The notes beneath the pieces were generated by a model, which saw only the letters and a list, made by a program, of their open reading frames with translations, was not told the origin of the DNA and made no database searches. The position numbers were made by a program, and so were the translations under genes. This document shows, one piece after another, positions 24,505-32,247 of a DNA stretch of 50,030 nt; position 1 is the first letter of the stretch; every line of letters starts with the position of its first letter. The stretch spans positions 1 through 50,030 of the forward strand of contig CAZEXP010000015.1 in the NCBI GenBank assembly GCA_964516845.1, given 5' to 3'. This stretch comes from JAPEKQ01 sp964516845. GTDB taxonomy: Bacteria > Joyebacterota > Joyebacteria > Joyebacterales > Joyebacteraceae.

Positions 24505-25334
24505 ACGTGACGGTGGCCCCCTGCGCGGGATTCTGTTTCGGCGTGAAGCGCGCGCTCAAGCTCGCGTTCGACGCCGCACACGAGGGAAACGGTCCGATGG
24601 TGACGCTGGGACCGATCATCCACAACCCGCAGGTCGTCGCCAGGCTTGAGGACGAAGGGCTGCGGGTCGTGGACGACCTGTCGGACATCGATTCCGGCAC
24701 GCTCGTCGTACGGTCGCACGGTCTTCCTCGTACGGTACTCAGCGCCGCCAGTGATCGCGGCGTCGAGATCGTCGACGCGACATGTCCGTTCGTGAAGATG
24801 GCGCAGGACCGCGCGGCGCAGCTTGAGAAGGAAGGATACACGGTCGTCGTGCTCGGCGAGCAGGACCACCCGGAGGTGCTCTCGATCACCGGAAGTCTCT
24901 CGTCGGACGCCACGGTCGTGACAGGACCGAACGACCTCGGCGGACGACCTCTGGCCGACCGGGTCGGCGTCGTCTGCCAGACGACACAGCCGATCGAACG
25001 TCTCAAGGCGGTCGTGGCAAGACTGCTCGAGACCGCCCAGGAGGTGAAGGTCTTCAACACCATCTGCAATGCGACATCCGAGCGCCAGGTCAACGCGCTC
25101 AAACTCGCGGAAGCAGTTGACGTGATGCTGATCGTCGGGGGCAGAAACAGTGCGAACACCCGGCGTCTGTGGGAGCTCTGCCGTGAGGCGGACAGCGACG
25201 CCTACCACATAGAGACAGCGGACGAACTCGAACCTGGATGGTTCGAGGGGAAGAAGGAAGTTGGTGTTACAGGAGGCGCTTCGACGCCGCAGTGGATCAT
25301 CGACGAGGTGGTCCGTGCCGTTGGCGCCATGTGA
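24501..25334 (+). CDS. ispH: 4-hydroxy-3-methylbut-2-enyl diphosphate reductase
   Basis: The last enzyme of the MEP isoprenoid pathway, giving IPP and DMAPP. 277 residues. The three cysteines that hold the iron-sulfur cluster are Cys12 (AGFCFGVKRA), Cys95 (DATCPFV) and Cys189 (NTICNATSERQ); SHG, TTQ and SERQ motifs are in place. ATGA overlap with plsC. Its DMAPP product is also the substrate of MiaA, encoded at 37.6 kb. Confidence 0.95.
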   Translation: MNVTVAPCAGFCFGVKRALKLAFDAAHEGNGPMVTLGPIIHNPQVVARLEDEGLRVVDDLSDIDSGTLVVRSHGLPRTVLSAASDRGVEIVDATCPFVKMAQDRAAQLEKEGYTVVVLGEQDHPEVLSITGSLSSDATVVTGPNDLGGRPLADRVGVVCQTTQPIERLKAVVARLLETAQEVKVFNTICNATSERQVNALKLAEAVDVMLIVGGRNSANTRRLWELCREADSDAYHIETADELEPGWFEGKKEVGVTGGASTPQWIIDEVVRAVGAM

Positions 25335-25414
25335 AGGCTCCCGAAAGGGAGAGGAAAGCCGCCCTCAGCCGGCATGGTAGTAGCAGCAGGTCCAGAGAGG
25401 AGAAAGAAAGACGG

Positions 25415-27760
25415 ATGTTCGAAGACAAAACAGTGAACCCCAACTCCGACCCTTCGAACGAGCTGGAGGGAACGGACGCAGTCGTGAGTGAGGACGCAGC
25501 GCCGTCCACCGACACGCCCATGATGACCGAGCCGAAGACCGTCCCACAGGACGAGGCCCCGGATACGCCGGCCGAAGCGCCGGTAGTCGAGGCCGACGCA
25601 CCGGTGGTCGAGGCCGGCACATCACGGGAGACCACCAGGACCGTGACCCCGGTCGCGAGGGATGAGGGCCGACCGTCGCGTCATCACGATGATGATGACG
25701 ACGATGATGATGACGACGAGCCCGTGGGCCGGAAGCAGGAGGCCCTCCCGATCCCGAGCGAGGAAGATCTTGAGGAGCTCGGCTACACGCTCGAGCAGTT
25801 CACCGAGATGGCCGAGATGTACGACTCCACGCTCAAGTCGATCGACGAGGGAGAGCTGGTCAAGGGCACGATCCTCTCCATCACCGACTCCGACGTCATG
25901 GTCGACATCGGTTTCAAGTCAGAAGGACGGATCGCGATAGATGAATTCCCGGAGCCCGAGCTGCTGTCCGTCGGTGACGAGATCAGCGTGCTGCTCGAGG
26001 CTACGGAGGACGCGGACGGCGAGGTCAAGGTCTCGAAGCGCAAGGCCGATTTCCTCCAGGTCTGGGATAAGATCAAGGAAGCCCATGATGACCAGCAGGT
26101 CGTCGAGGGTATCCCGAAGCGCCGGATCAAGGGCGGCCTCAAGGTCGACCTGTTCGGCGTGGAGGCGTTCCTGCCTGGTTCGCAGGTGGCGCTCAGGCGC
26201 ATACCGAACCTCGAGGAGCTGCTCGGGCAGAAGCTCGAGTTCCGCATCCTCAAGGTCAACAAGCGCCGGAGAAACATCGTCATCTCGAGGCGTGTCGTAC
26301 TCGAGGAGGAGAGGCAGCTCAAGAAGGAAGTCCTTCTCAAGGAGCTCGAGGTCGGTCAGATCAGACAGGGCGGAGTCAAGAACATCACGGACTTCGGCGC
26401 CTTCGTCGACCTCGGCGGTATCGACGGTCTTCTGCACATCACCGACATGAGCTGGGGTCGCATTCGCCACCCCTCAGAGCTTGTGGCGATCGGTGACGAG
26501 CTGACAGTCAAGGTCCTCAACTTCGACCCGGAGAGAGAGCGCATCTCGCTCGGCCTCAAGCAGCTTGCCGAGTATCCATGGGAGAACGTTGAGGCAGAGT
26601 TCGCCGTCAGTTCGCGCGTGCGCGGCAAGGTCGTGTCGATCACGGATTACGGCGCGTTCATTGAGCTCAAGGAGGGTGTTGAGGGACTCATCCACATCTC
26701 CGAGATGTCATGGACGCAGCACATTCGTCACCCCTCAAAAATCCTGGGGATCGGTGACATCGTCGAGGTGAAGGTCCTCAACGTGAACAAGGCGGAGGAG
26801 AAGATCTCTCTCTCGCTGAAGCGCACTGAGAGCGACCCGTGGCAGGACCTGGATACGAAGTACCCGGTCGGCACAAAGATCGAGGGCCGTGTCCGGAACC
26901 TGACCGACTTCGGCGCGTTCGTCCAGCTCGAGGAGGGAATGGACGGGCTCGTCCACATCTCCGACATGTCCTGGACGAAGCGGATCAAGCATCCCAGCGA
27001 AGTCCTGCACCGCGGCCAGAAGGTCGAGGTCATGGTGCTCGGTATCGACAAGGACCGTCATCGTATCTCGCTGGGCATCAAGCAGTGCACGGAGAACCCG
27101 TGGAACGACCTGGCCGAGCAGTACGCTGTCGGCGTCGAGGCGACCGGTACTGTCAGCCGGATCCACAAGTCGGGCATCGTCGTAGACCTGCCCGGCGACG
27201 TGGAGGGCTTCGTGCCCATGTCGCATCTCGCCCTCAACGAGATCAACAGGATCGAGGCGAGGTTCGCGCCCGGTGACGTGCTTCCGCTCGAGGTCATCGA
27301 GGTCTCTTCGGAGAACCGGAGGATCGTCCTCTCTGTCCGCGCGTACATGGAGAAGCAGCCGGCGGATGTGCATCAGGAGTACCTGAACGCACACGGCATC
27401 CGTCCCGAGCTGCTCGAGCGCGAGAAGGAAGAGGCGTCCGACGACGGTGAGGAACTCGAGACCGAGTCCGCCGAGACGGACGAGGGAGAGACTTCCGAGG
27501 CGACCGACAAGACCGACAAGACCGAGACACCGGATGAGACCGAGACCGTGGAGGAAGACGTCTCCACGGAGGCCGAACCCGTGGTCGAGATCGAAGCCGA
27601 GGCCAGTGCGGAGGCTGAGGTCGAGGCCGAGGTCGAGGAGGAGGCCGAGGTCAAGGCCGAAGCCGAGGAGACGGCCGATGTCGAACCTGAGGCCGAGGTC
27701 GAACCCGAGGCGGAGACCGAGCCTGAGGCGGAGACCGAGCCTGAGGATCCGAAGGAGTAG
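25415..27760 (+). CDS. rpsA: 30S ribosomal protein S1, with long acidic ends
   Basis: Six S1 RNA-binding domains in a row, near residues 146-215, 228-295, 312-382, 400-470, 486-556 and 573-642; the last four show the ITDFGAFV-type and HISxMSW phrases clearly. S1 binds mRNA at the 30S platform and helps initiation. At 781 residues it is far longer than the usual 550-600. The extra length is an N-terminal part of about 130 residues with a run of ten Asp, and a C-terminal tail of about 120 residues made mostly of Glu, Ala, Thr and Val with 18-bp repeats. ATG at 25415 with AGAGGAGA upstream; an open reading back to 25238 lies over ispH and was dropped. Confidence 0.93.
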   Translation: MFEDKTVNPNSDPSNELEGTDAVVSEDAAPSTDTPMMTEPKTVPQDEAPDTPAEAPVVEADAPVVEAGTSRETTRTVTPVARDEGRPSRHHDDDDDDDDDDEPVGRKQEALPIPSEEDLEELGYTLEQFTEMAEMYDSTLKSIDEGELVKGTILSITDSDVMVDIGFKSEGRIAIDEFPEPELLSVGDEISVLLEATEDADGEVKVSKRKADFLQVWDKIKEAHDDQQVVEGIPKRRIKGGLKVDLFGVEAFLPGSQVALRRIPNLEELLGQKLEFRILKVNKRRRNIVISRRVVLEEERQLKKEVLLKELEVGQIRQGGVKNITDFGAFVDLGGIDGLLHITDMSWGRIRHPSELVAIGDELTVKVLNFDPERERISLGLKQLAEYPWENVEAEFAVSSRVRGKVVSITDYGAFIELKEGVEGLIHISEMSWTQHIRHPSKILGIGDIVEVKVLNVNKAEEKISLSLKRTESDPWQDLDTKYPVGTKIEGRVRNLTDFGAFVQLEEGMDGLVHISDMSWTKRIKHPSEVLHRGQKVEVMVLGIDKDRHRISLGIKQCTENPWNDLAEQYAVGVEATGTVSRIHKSGIVVDLPGDVEGFVPMSHLALNEINRIEARFAPGDVLPLEVIEVSSENRRIVLSVRAYMEKQPADVHQEYLNAHGIRPELLEREKEEASDDGEELETESAETDEGETSEATDKTDKTETPDETETVEEDVSTEAEPVVEIEAEASAEAEVEAEVEEEAEVKAEAEETADVEPEAEVEPEAETEPEAETEPEDPKE
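25688..25717 (+). repeat. Poly-aspartate codon repeat in S1
   Basis: Ten consecutive Asp codons made of two perfect copies of GATGATGATGACGAC (25688-25702 and 25703-25717), following two His codons. The copy number could vary in frame by 3 or 15 bases. Confidence 0.9.
27689..27742 (+). repeat. 18-bp tandem repeat, three units, in the S1 tail
   Basis: Units at 27689-27706, 27707-27724 and 27725-27742 encode EAEVEP, EAETEP and EAETEP. The last two are identical at the DNA level (GAGGCGGAGACCGAGCCT). Further Glu-Ala repeats precede them. Confidence 0.85.
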
Positions 27761-27799
27761 GGCGCCGGCACTGCTGGACACCGGTGCATGAAGAACGTA

Positions 27800-27827
27800 T
27801 GGGGGGGCTCGATCACGGGTCCCCCCA
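27800..27827 (+). terminator. Weak terminator-like hairpin after rpsA
   Basis: TGGGGGG at 27800-27806 pairs with CCCCCCA at 27821-27827 around a 14-base loop. No T-run follows. It lies 40 bases after the rpsA stop and may partly end that transcript before mtaB. Confidence 0.4.
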
Positions 27828-27879
27828 GGCGCGTCCGGCCCCTGCGGATCACCGGGGACGGCGCTGACAGGGAGACCGC

Positions 27880-29214
27880 GTGGACACGCTGCCCGCCCCG
27901 ACCGTCGGGCTCATGACGGTCGGCTGCAAGCTCAACCAGTACGAAACGGAAGGACTGGCCGAACTCCTCGAGTCACACGGATGCCGCATCGTTCCGTTCG
28001 ACTCACCGGCGGATGCGTACGTCGTGAACACGTGCACGGTGACCGGGCGCAGCGACTACCGGTGCCGCCAGATGCTCAGACGTGCGGCCCGGCGTTCACC
28101 GGGCGCCCTCGTCGCCGCGGTCGGATGCTACGCGCAGCGCGACGCCGACGCCCTCGCGGCCATGCCCGAGGTCGCGCTCGTCGTCGGCAACAACGACAAG
28201 CCGCGGATCGTCGAGCTGCTGCTCGAAGCCCTCGAGCGCGGATGGGATCCGAACCGACCGGCCGTCTCGGTCGGCCCGATCGGAGCGAGCACATTCCACG
28301 CTCTCGACATCGAGCGCTTCCGCGGATACACGCGGGCCTTCCTCAAGATCCAGGATGGATGCGACTCCCACTGCGCCTACTGTGCCGTTCCAGACGCGCG
28401 CGGCCCATCCCGGAGCCGGCCGTACGAAGACGTTCTGACGCAGGCCCGCAGACTCGCGGACGCGGGCTACAGGGAACTCGTGCTCACGGGTGTCCACATA
28501 GGCGCGTATGCGCCGGACGACGGCATGCGGCTGGCGAATCTCCTCGACGGTCTGACGAACGTGACCGGTGTCGAGCGCGTCCGCCTCGGCTCGATCGAGC
28601 CGGTCCAGCTGACCGCCGAACTCGCGAACGTCATCGTCGACAATCCGGCCGTCTGCCGACATCTCCACGTTCCGCTCCAGAGCGGATCGGACAACGTCCT
28701 GGCGCGAATGGGACGCGGTTACAGCGCCGCGGAGTACGCTGCCTCCGTCGAGCGCGTTGCCGGGCGGATCGAGCGACTCGGACTCGGCGCCGACGTCATG
28801 GTCGGATTCCCCGGCGAGACCGAGACCGACTTCGCGGCGACCGTCGAACTCATCGAGCAGCTCCCGTTCTCGTATCTTCACGTGTTCTCCTTCTCACCAC
28901 GCGCGGGAACGGCCGCGGCCGACATGCCCGACGAGGTCGACGGACTCGAGAAGAAGCGCCGGAGCGAGCTGCTTCGCGCACTGGGACAGAGGAAATCACT
29001 CGCGTTCCGAAACTCGCTCGCCGGTGAAGAGCTCGAGGTACTCGTGCTCGACCGCGCCGTGGATGACGGGCGACTGAACGGACTCGCCTCGGAGTACGTC
29101 AGCACGACCTTCGAGGGACCGGTATCTCTCGGGAACCGCTTCGTCTCCGTCCGTGTCACGGCGGTCGAAGGTCAGACAACACACGCGATCATGATCCCGG
29201 GGAGCGAGCGATGA
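27880..29214 (+). CDS. mtaB: tRNA (t6A37) methylthiotransferase MtaB
   Basis: Adds a methylthio group to t6A at position 37 of tRNAs reading ANN codons. 444 residues. The N-terminal UPF0004 domain holds cluster cysteines in VGCKLNQYETE, VVNTCTVT and VGCYAQ. The radical SAM cluster is GCDSHCAYCAVPDARG, and a TRAM-like domain ends the protein. The opening GCKLNQYE and CTVTGRSDYRCRQ distinguish MtaB from MiaB (GCQMNEYD, CSVRE). GTG start with AGGGAGA upstream. Its ATGA overlap with miaB places both methylthiotransferases in one transcript. Confidence 0.9.
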   Translation: MDTLPAPTVGLMTVGCKLNQYETEGLAELLESHGCRIVPFDSPADAYVVNTCTVTGRSDYRCRQMLRRAARRSPGALVAAVGCYAQRDADALAAMPEVALVVGNNDKPRIVELLLEALERGWDPNRPAVSVGPIGASTFHALDIERFRGYTRAFLKIQDGCDSHCAYCAVPDARGPSRSRPYEDVLTQARRLADAGYRELVLTGVHIGAYAPDDGMRLANLLDGLTNVTGVERVRLGSIEPVQLTAELANVIVDNPAVCRHLHVPLQSGSDNVLARMGRGYSAAEYAASVERVAGRIERLGLGADVMVGFPGETETDFAATVELIEQLPFSYLHVFSFSPRAGTAAADMPDEVDGLEKKRRSELLRALGQRKSLAFRNSLAGEELEVLVLDRAVDDGRLNGLASEYVSTTFEGPVSLGNRFVSVRVTAVEGQTTHAIMIPGSER

Positions 29215-30617
29215 AGCCGCGCCGCGTCTATATCGAAACATACGGTTGTCAGATGAACGAGTACGACTCCTCGATGATCTCCTCGATGCTCACCGGTGCG
29301 GGGTACGCACTCACGGAGGGCCCCGAGGAGGCGGACGTCGTCATCGTCAACACCTGCAGCGTCCGGGAACGCGCCGAGGTGCGCGTGCTGGGACGCCTCA
29401 GACACCTGCGCGGCCTCGCGCCGCCCGACGCCGTGCTCGGCGCCGTCGGCTGCGTCGCACAGAGGATGGGGGATGAGCTGTTCTCCGCCGTGCGCGGGCT
29501 CGACTTCGTCGTCGGCACGGATAGCTACGCGCTGCTGCCCGACGTCATCGAACAGGCTCGGGACGGGGCAACGACGGCCAGAACCGATATCAACGCCGAT
29601 GAGAACTACGCATCCCGCCCCGCGCCGTCATCCGCCGGCCTCCGCGATTTCGTCAGCGTCATGCGCGGGTGCAACAACTTCTGCAGCTACTGCATCGTCC
29701 CGTACGTGCGCGGGCGGGAGAGGAGCCTGCCGGCGGGCGAGGTCGTCGACGAGGTTCGCACTCTGGTCGGCCACGGCATGCGCGACGTGACGCTCCTCGG
29801 CCAGAACGTCAACTCGTACGACGACGGCGGCCTCGATTTCGCCGGACTCCTTGAACGGGTCGACGGCGTCGCGGGGCTGGAGCGGATCCGCTTCGCGACG
29901 TCCCACCCGAAGGACCTCTCGCCGCGTCTCATCCGCGCGGTCGCCGAACTCGAGAAAGTGTGCGAGCACGTTCATCTGCCCGTGCAGTCGGGCTCGGACG
30001 CCGTTCTCGAGCGCATGAACAGACGCTACACGCGGCGGGACTACGTGCAGCTCATCGCCGCGCTTCGCGAGGAGGTTCCCGGCGTAGCCATCACGACCGA
30101 TGTCATCGCCGGCTTCCCCGGAGAGACCCGGGAGGACCACGAGCGCACGCTGGCGCTGATGCGCCGGGTGCGGTTCGACTCGGCGTTCATGTTCCGATAC
30201 TCGGTACGCACCGGAACACAGGCGGCCGGATTCGACGACGACGTCCCCGAGCACGAGAAGATCACACGTCTCAAGGAGATCATCACCCTCCAGCAGTCGA
30301 TCACGACGGAGATCAACGCAGGCTTCATCGGAGACACCGTCGAGGTGCTCGTCGAGGGACCAAGCCAGCGGGATCCCACCCGGCTGTTCGGGCGGACGCG
30401 AACCGGCAAGGCGGTCGTCCTGACCCGGGTCGACGCATTGGTCGACGCCTCGGTCGACGGCGCGGCCGACGCATTGGTCGACGCCTCGGTCGACGGCGCG
30501 GAACCGGCCCCCGGAACGCTGGTCGAATCCGTCGTGACGGGATCGAGCGCCTGGACGCTTCACGCGGCGCTCCCGGTCGCAGAGAAAGACCTTGCCGGGC
30601 CGTCGGACGGTTGCTAG
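29211..30617 (+). CDS. miaB: tRNA (i6A37) methylthiotransferase MiaB
   Basis: Converts i6A37, made by MiaA, to ms2i6A37. 468 residues. UPF0004 domain with ETYGCQMNEYDSS, VNTCSVRERAE and VGCVAQRMG; radical SAM cluster in MRGCNNFCSYCIVPYVRGRE; C-terminal TRAM domain from about residue 375. The TRAM domain is interrupted between VVLTRVD and PGTLVESVV by a 36-bp tandem duplication encoding two DALVDASVDGA units, an insertion of about 25 residues that the family does not usually have. It probably loops out of the TRAM barrel. The substrate-generating miaA is 7 kb downstream. The promoter for the next operon begins inside its last codons. Confidence 0.93.
   Translation: MKPRRVYIETYGCQMNEYDSSMISSMLTGAGYALTEGPEEADVVIVNTCSVRERAEVRVLGRLRHLRGLAPPDAVLGAVGCVAQRMGDELFSAVRGLDFVVGTDSYALLPDVIEQARDGATTARTDINADENYASRPAPSSAGLRDFVSVMRGCNNFCSYCIVPYVRGRERSLPAGEVVDEVRTLVGHGMRDVTLLGQNVNSYDDGGLDFAGLLERVDGVAGLERIRFATSHPKDLSPRLIRAVAELEKVCEHVHLPVQSGSDAVLERMNRRYTRRDYVQLIAALREEVPGVAITTDVIAGFPGETREDHERTLALMRRVRFDSAFMFRYSVRTGTQAAGFDDDVPEHEKITRLKEIITLQQSITTEINAGFIGDTVEVLVEGPSQRDPTRLFGRTRTGKAVVLTRVDALVDASVDGAADALVDASVDGAEPAPGTLVESVVTGSSAWTLHAALPVAEKDLAGPSDGC
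30432..30503 (+). repeat. 36-bp tandem duplication inside the MiaB TRAM domain
   Basis: Copies at 30432-30467 and 30468-30503, identical for the first 34 bases. Each copy is itself built of 12-base sub-units starting with GTCGACG-like sequence, encoding the pattern DAL-VDAS-VDGA. The reading frame is kept. Confidence 0.88.
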
Positions 30618-30620
30618 ACT
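30592..30620 (+). promoter_or_regulatory. Promoter for the lapA-like operon
   Basis: TTGCCG at 30592-30597 (inside miaB), a 17-base spacer, TAGACT at 30615-30620 preceded by TTGC. The predicted start, near 30627, is two bases before a long-range stem that encloses most of the leader. Confidence 0.65.
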
Positions 30621-30628
30621 GACCGCTG

Positions 30629-30717
30629 CTCCCGGGTGGAGCTACATGCCGAAAGTGCCCGCGCCATAGGCGTTTCCGAGGATCTCGACGGACACCAGGC
30701 GCGGTTCACCCCGGGAG
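30629..30717 (+). ncRNA. Candidate structured leader RNA or small RNA
   Basis: Between miaB and the lapA-like gene. P1: CTCCCGGGTG (30629-30638) pairs with CACCCCGGGAG (30707-30717), ten pairs with one bulge. P2: CCGCGCC (30659-30665) pairs perfectly with GGCGCGG (30698-30704). P3: TCCG (30075-type position 30675-30678) pairs with CGGA (30689-30692). The 3' strand has only two bases between P2 and P1, while the 5' strand has a 20-base bulge. A good promoter starts transcription just before P1. I cannot match it to SRP RNA, 6S RNA or a riboswitch. It could act on the lapA-like gene, whose GGGAGG and ATG lie 25-38 bases further on. Confidence 0.45.
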
Positions 30718-30754
30718 ACGACGTCCGCTCGCTCGTAGACGGGAGGATTGAATC

Positions 30755-31078
30755 ATGTGGATCTTCCGAATGCTGTTGCTGCTCGTGCTCGTCGTCATCG
30801 TAACGGGCTTCGCCATGCTCAACAGCGCCCAGCGCGCCACCATCACGCTCGGCACCGAGAGTCTGACCTTCCGAGACATACCCCTCGTCCTTCTTCTCTT
30901 CGAAGCCTTCGTGCTCGGCGCGGTGGTCTGGTTCCTCGTGTCGATCGGACACGAAGTCACGCTCCGGCGGATCATAAGAAGGCAGAAGCGCGAGATCATG
31001 GACCTCGGCGGCGAGATCTCCGGGCTCCGTGAGATATCTCTCGAAGACATCGATGATGGGGAGGAACCCGGAATCTAG
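30755..31078 (+). CDS. LapA-like inner-membrane protein (DUF1049)
   Basis: A 107-residue membrane protein with two hydrophobic segments (about 5-23 and 43-64) and a charged, probably coiled-coil C-terminus (RRIIRRQKREIMDLGGEI). This is the layout of LapA/YciS, which in enterobacteria pairs with LapB to assemble lipopolysaccharide and control LpxC turnover. GGGAGG precedes the ATG. The next gene encodes a LapB-like protein, which strengthens the assignment. A divergent lineage may use the pair differently, so I give no gene symbol. Confidence 0.7.
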   Translation: MWIFRMLLLLVLVVIVTGFAMLNSAQRATITLGTESLTFRDIPLVLLLFEAFVLGAVVWFLVSIGHEVTLRRIIRRQKREIMDLGGEISGLREISLEDIDDGEEPGI

Positions 31079-31107
31079 CGGTCCGGGACATCTCAAGGCG
31101 GTCCTGT

Positions 31108-32247
31108 ATGAGCCCACTTGCCACAATCGGCATTCCTGTCGGCGCGGCACTGCTCCTCTGGCTTCTGCTGGTGGCGTCCAGGCGACGTGCGCGACGCGTC
31201 GACGCGCGTCCGACCTCCTATGAGCTCGGACTCAACGCCATGGTCGCCGGCGAGCGTGACGCGGCGGTCAGGCATCTCAAGGGAGCCGTGCGCGAGGATC
31301 CCCGCAACCTCGATGCCGTCATCAAGCTGGGGGATCTTCTCCGCCAGCGCGGCCACGTCAAGCAGGCAACACAGCTCCACCGCGAGCTTCTCGTCAAACG
31401 CCGCCTCCCGAAGGAGACCCGCACAACGATCCTCCAGTGTCTCGCGCTCGATCTCGCTGCCGCCGAGAGGTGGCCCGAGGTCATCGAGACACTCAGCGGG
31501 CTCTCGAAGCCGCCGAGGATGGCGACCGACATGCTCGTCCTGCTTCGCGACGCGCACGAGGCGACCGGCGATCTCGACCAGGCCACGCAGGCACACGCCG
31601 AGATACTCAAACGAGCACCGGCCGGGCAGCCGACGATGGCGGTCTTCCGCGCACACATGGGACTCATCGCTCTGAAGCGAGGCGACACGGCGAAGGCCCG
31701 GGCCGAGTTCCTCTCGGCGCTCAAGGGAGACCCTGTGGGCACGGCAGTCGCGAATCTCTATCTCGGCGACATGGCCGCCGACGAGGGCAGCACGGACCGG
31801 GCTCTCGCCTACTGGAGGAAACTCGTGGCCGACGCGCCGGACCGGGCGCATCTCGCATTCGACCGCCTCGAGAAGGTGTACTTCGATATGGGCGACTTCG
31901 GCAGGATGCTCGGCGTGTACGAGGACGTCATATCTCGCGCGCCATCGAGCACGGCCGCGCTCAACGGTCTCTCGAAGATGCACGAGCGAAAGGGCGACAT
32001 GGAGGAGGCCGTCCGTCTGGCGAGAGAGGCGATCAAGCACGAGGGCAACACGGCCGTCGGACATCGCCGTCTCATCGACGTTCTCATCGCCGGCGGTCAC
32101 TTCGAGGAGGCCGCGCGAACGTCGCTTGCCTATCTCGAGACCAGCTCCAGAGCGACCGCCGTCGAGACGTGTCCATTCTGCGGCGAAGCCCGCAACGCAA
32201 CCCACTGGCGCTGCTCCAGCTGCAAGGCCTGGACGGATGCCCGCTGA
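31108..32247 (+). CDS. lapB: LapB/YciM-like TPR protein with C-terminal metal-binding domain
   Basis: 379 residues: one N-terminal membrane helix (about 4-23), a basic stretch RRRARRVDARPTSYELG, about eight TPR repeats, and a C-terminal rubredoxin-like four-cysteine knuckle (CPFCG near residue 355 and WRCSSCKAW near the end). That exact layout is LapB (YciM), which in E. coli adjusts LPS synthesis through FtsH-mediated LpxC turnover. LapA-like protein is encoded 30 bases upstream, the same order as in E. coli. Neither lpxC nor ftsH is in the window. The next gene starts 11 bases before this stop. Confidence 0.82.
   Translation: MSPLATIGIPVGAALLLWLLLVASRRRARRVDARPTSYELGLNAMVAGERDAAVRHLKGAVREDPRNLDAVIKLGDLLRQRGHVKQATQLHRELLVKRRLPKETRTTILQCLALDLAAAERWPEVIETLSGLSKPPRMATDMLVLLRDAHEATGDLDQATQAHAEILKRAPAGQPTMAVFRAHMGLIALKRGDTAKARAEFLSALKGDPVGTAVANLYLGDMAADEGSTDRALAYWRKLVADAPDRAHLAFDRLEKVYFDMGDFGRMLGVYEDVISRAPSSTAALNGLSKMHERKGDMEEAVRLAREAIKHEGNTAVGHRRLIDVLIAGGHFEEAARTSLAYLETSSRATAVETCPFCGEARNATHWRCSSCKAWTDAR

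Noticed and set aside
27800..27827. A strong rpsA terminator
   Set aside because: The stem is G-C rich but has a 14-base loop and no T-run. Listed only as a weak hairpin.
30629..30717. SRP RNA, 6S RNA or a known riboswitch at the miaB-lapA gap
   Set aside because: The conserved SRP apical sequence (GGTCCGGAAGGAAGCAGC type) and other known cores are absent. Kept only as an unassigned structured RNA candidate.
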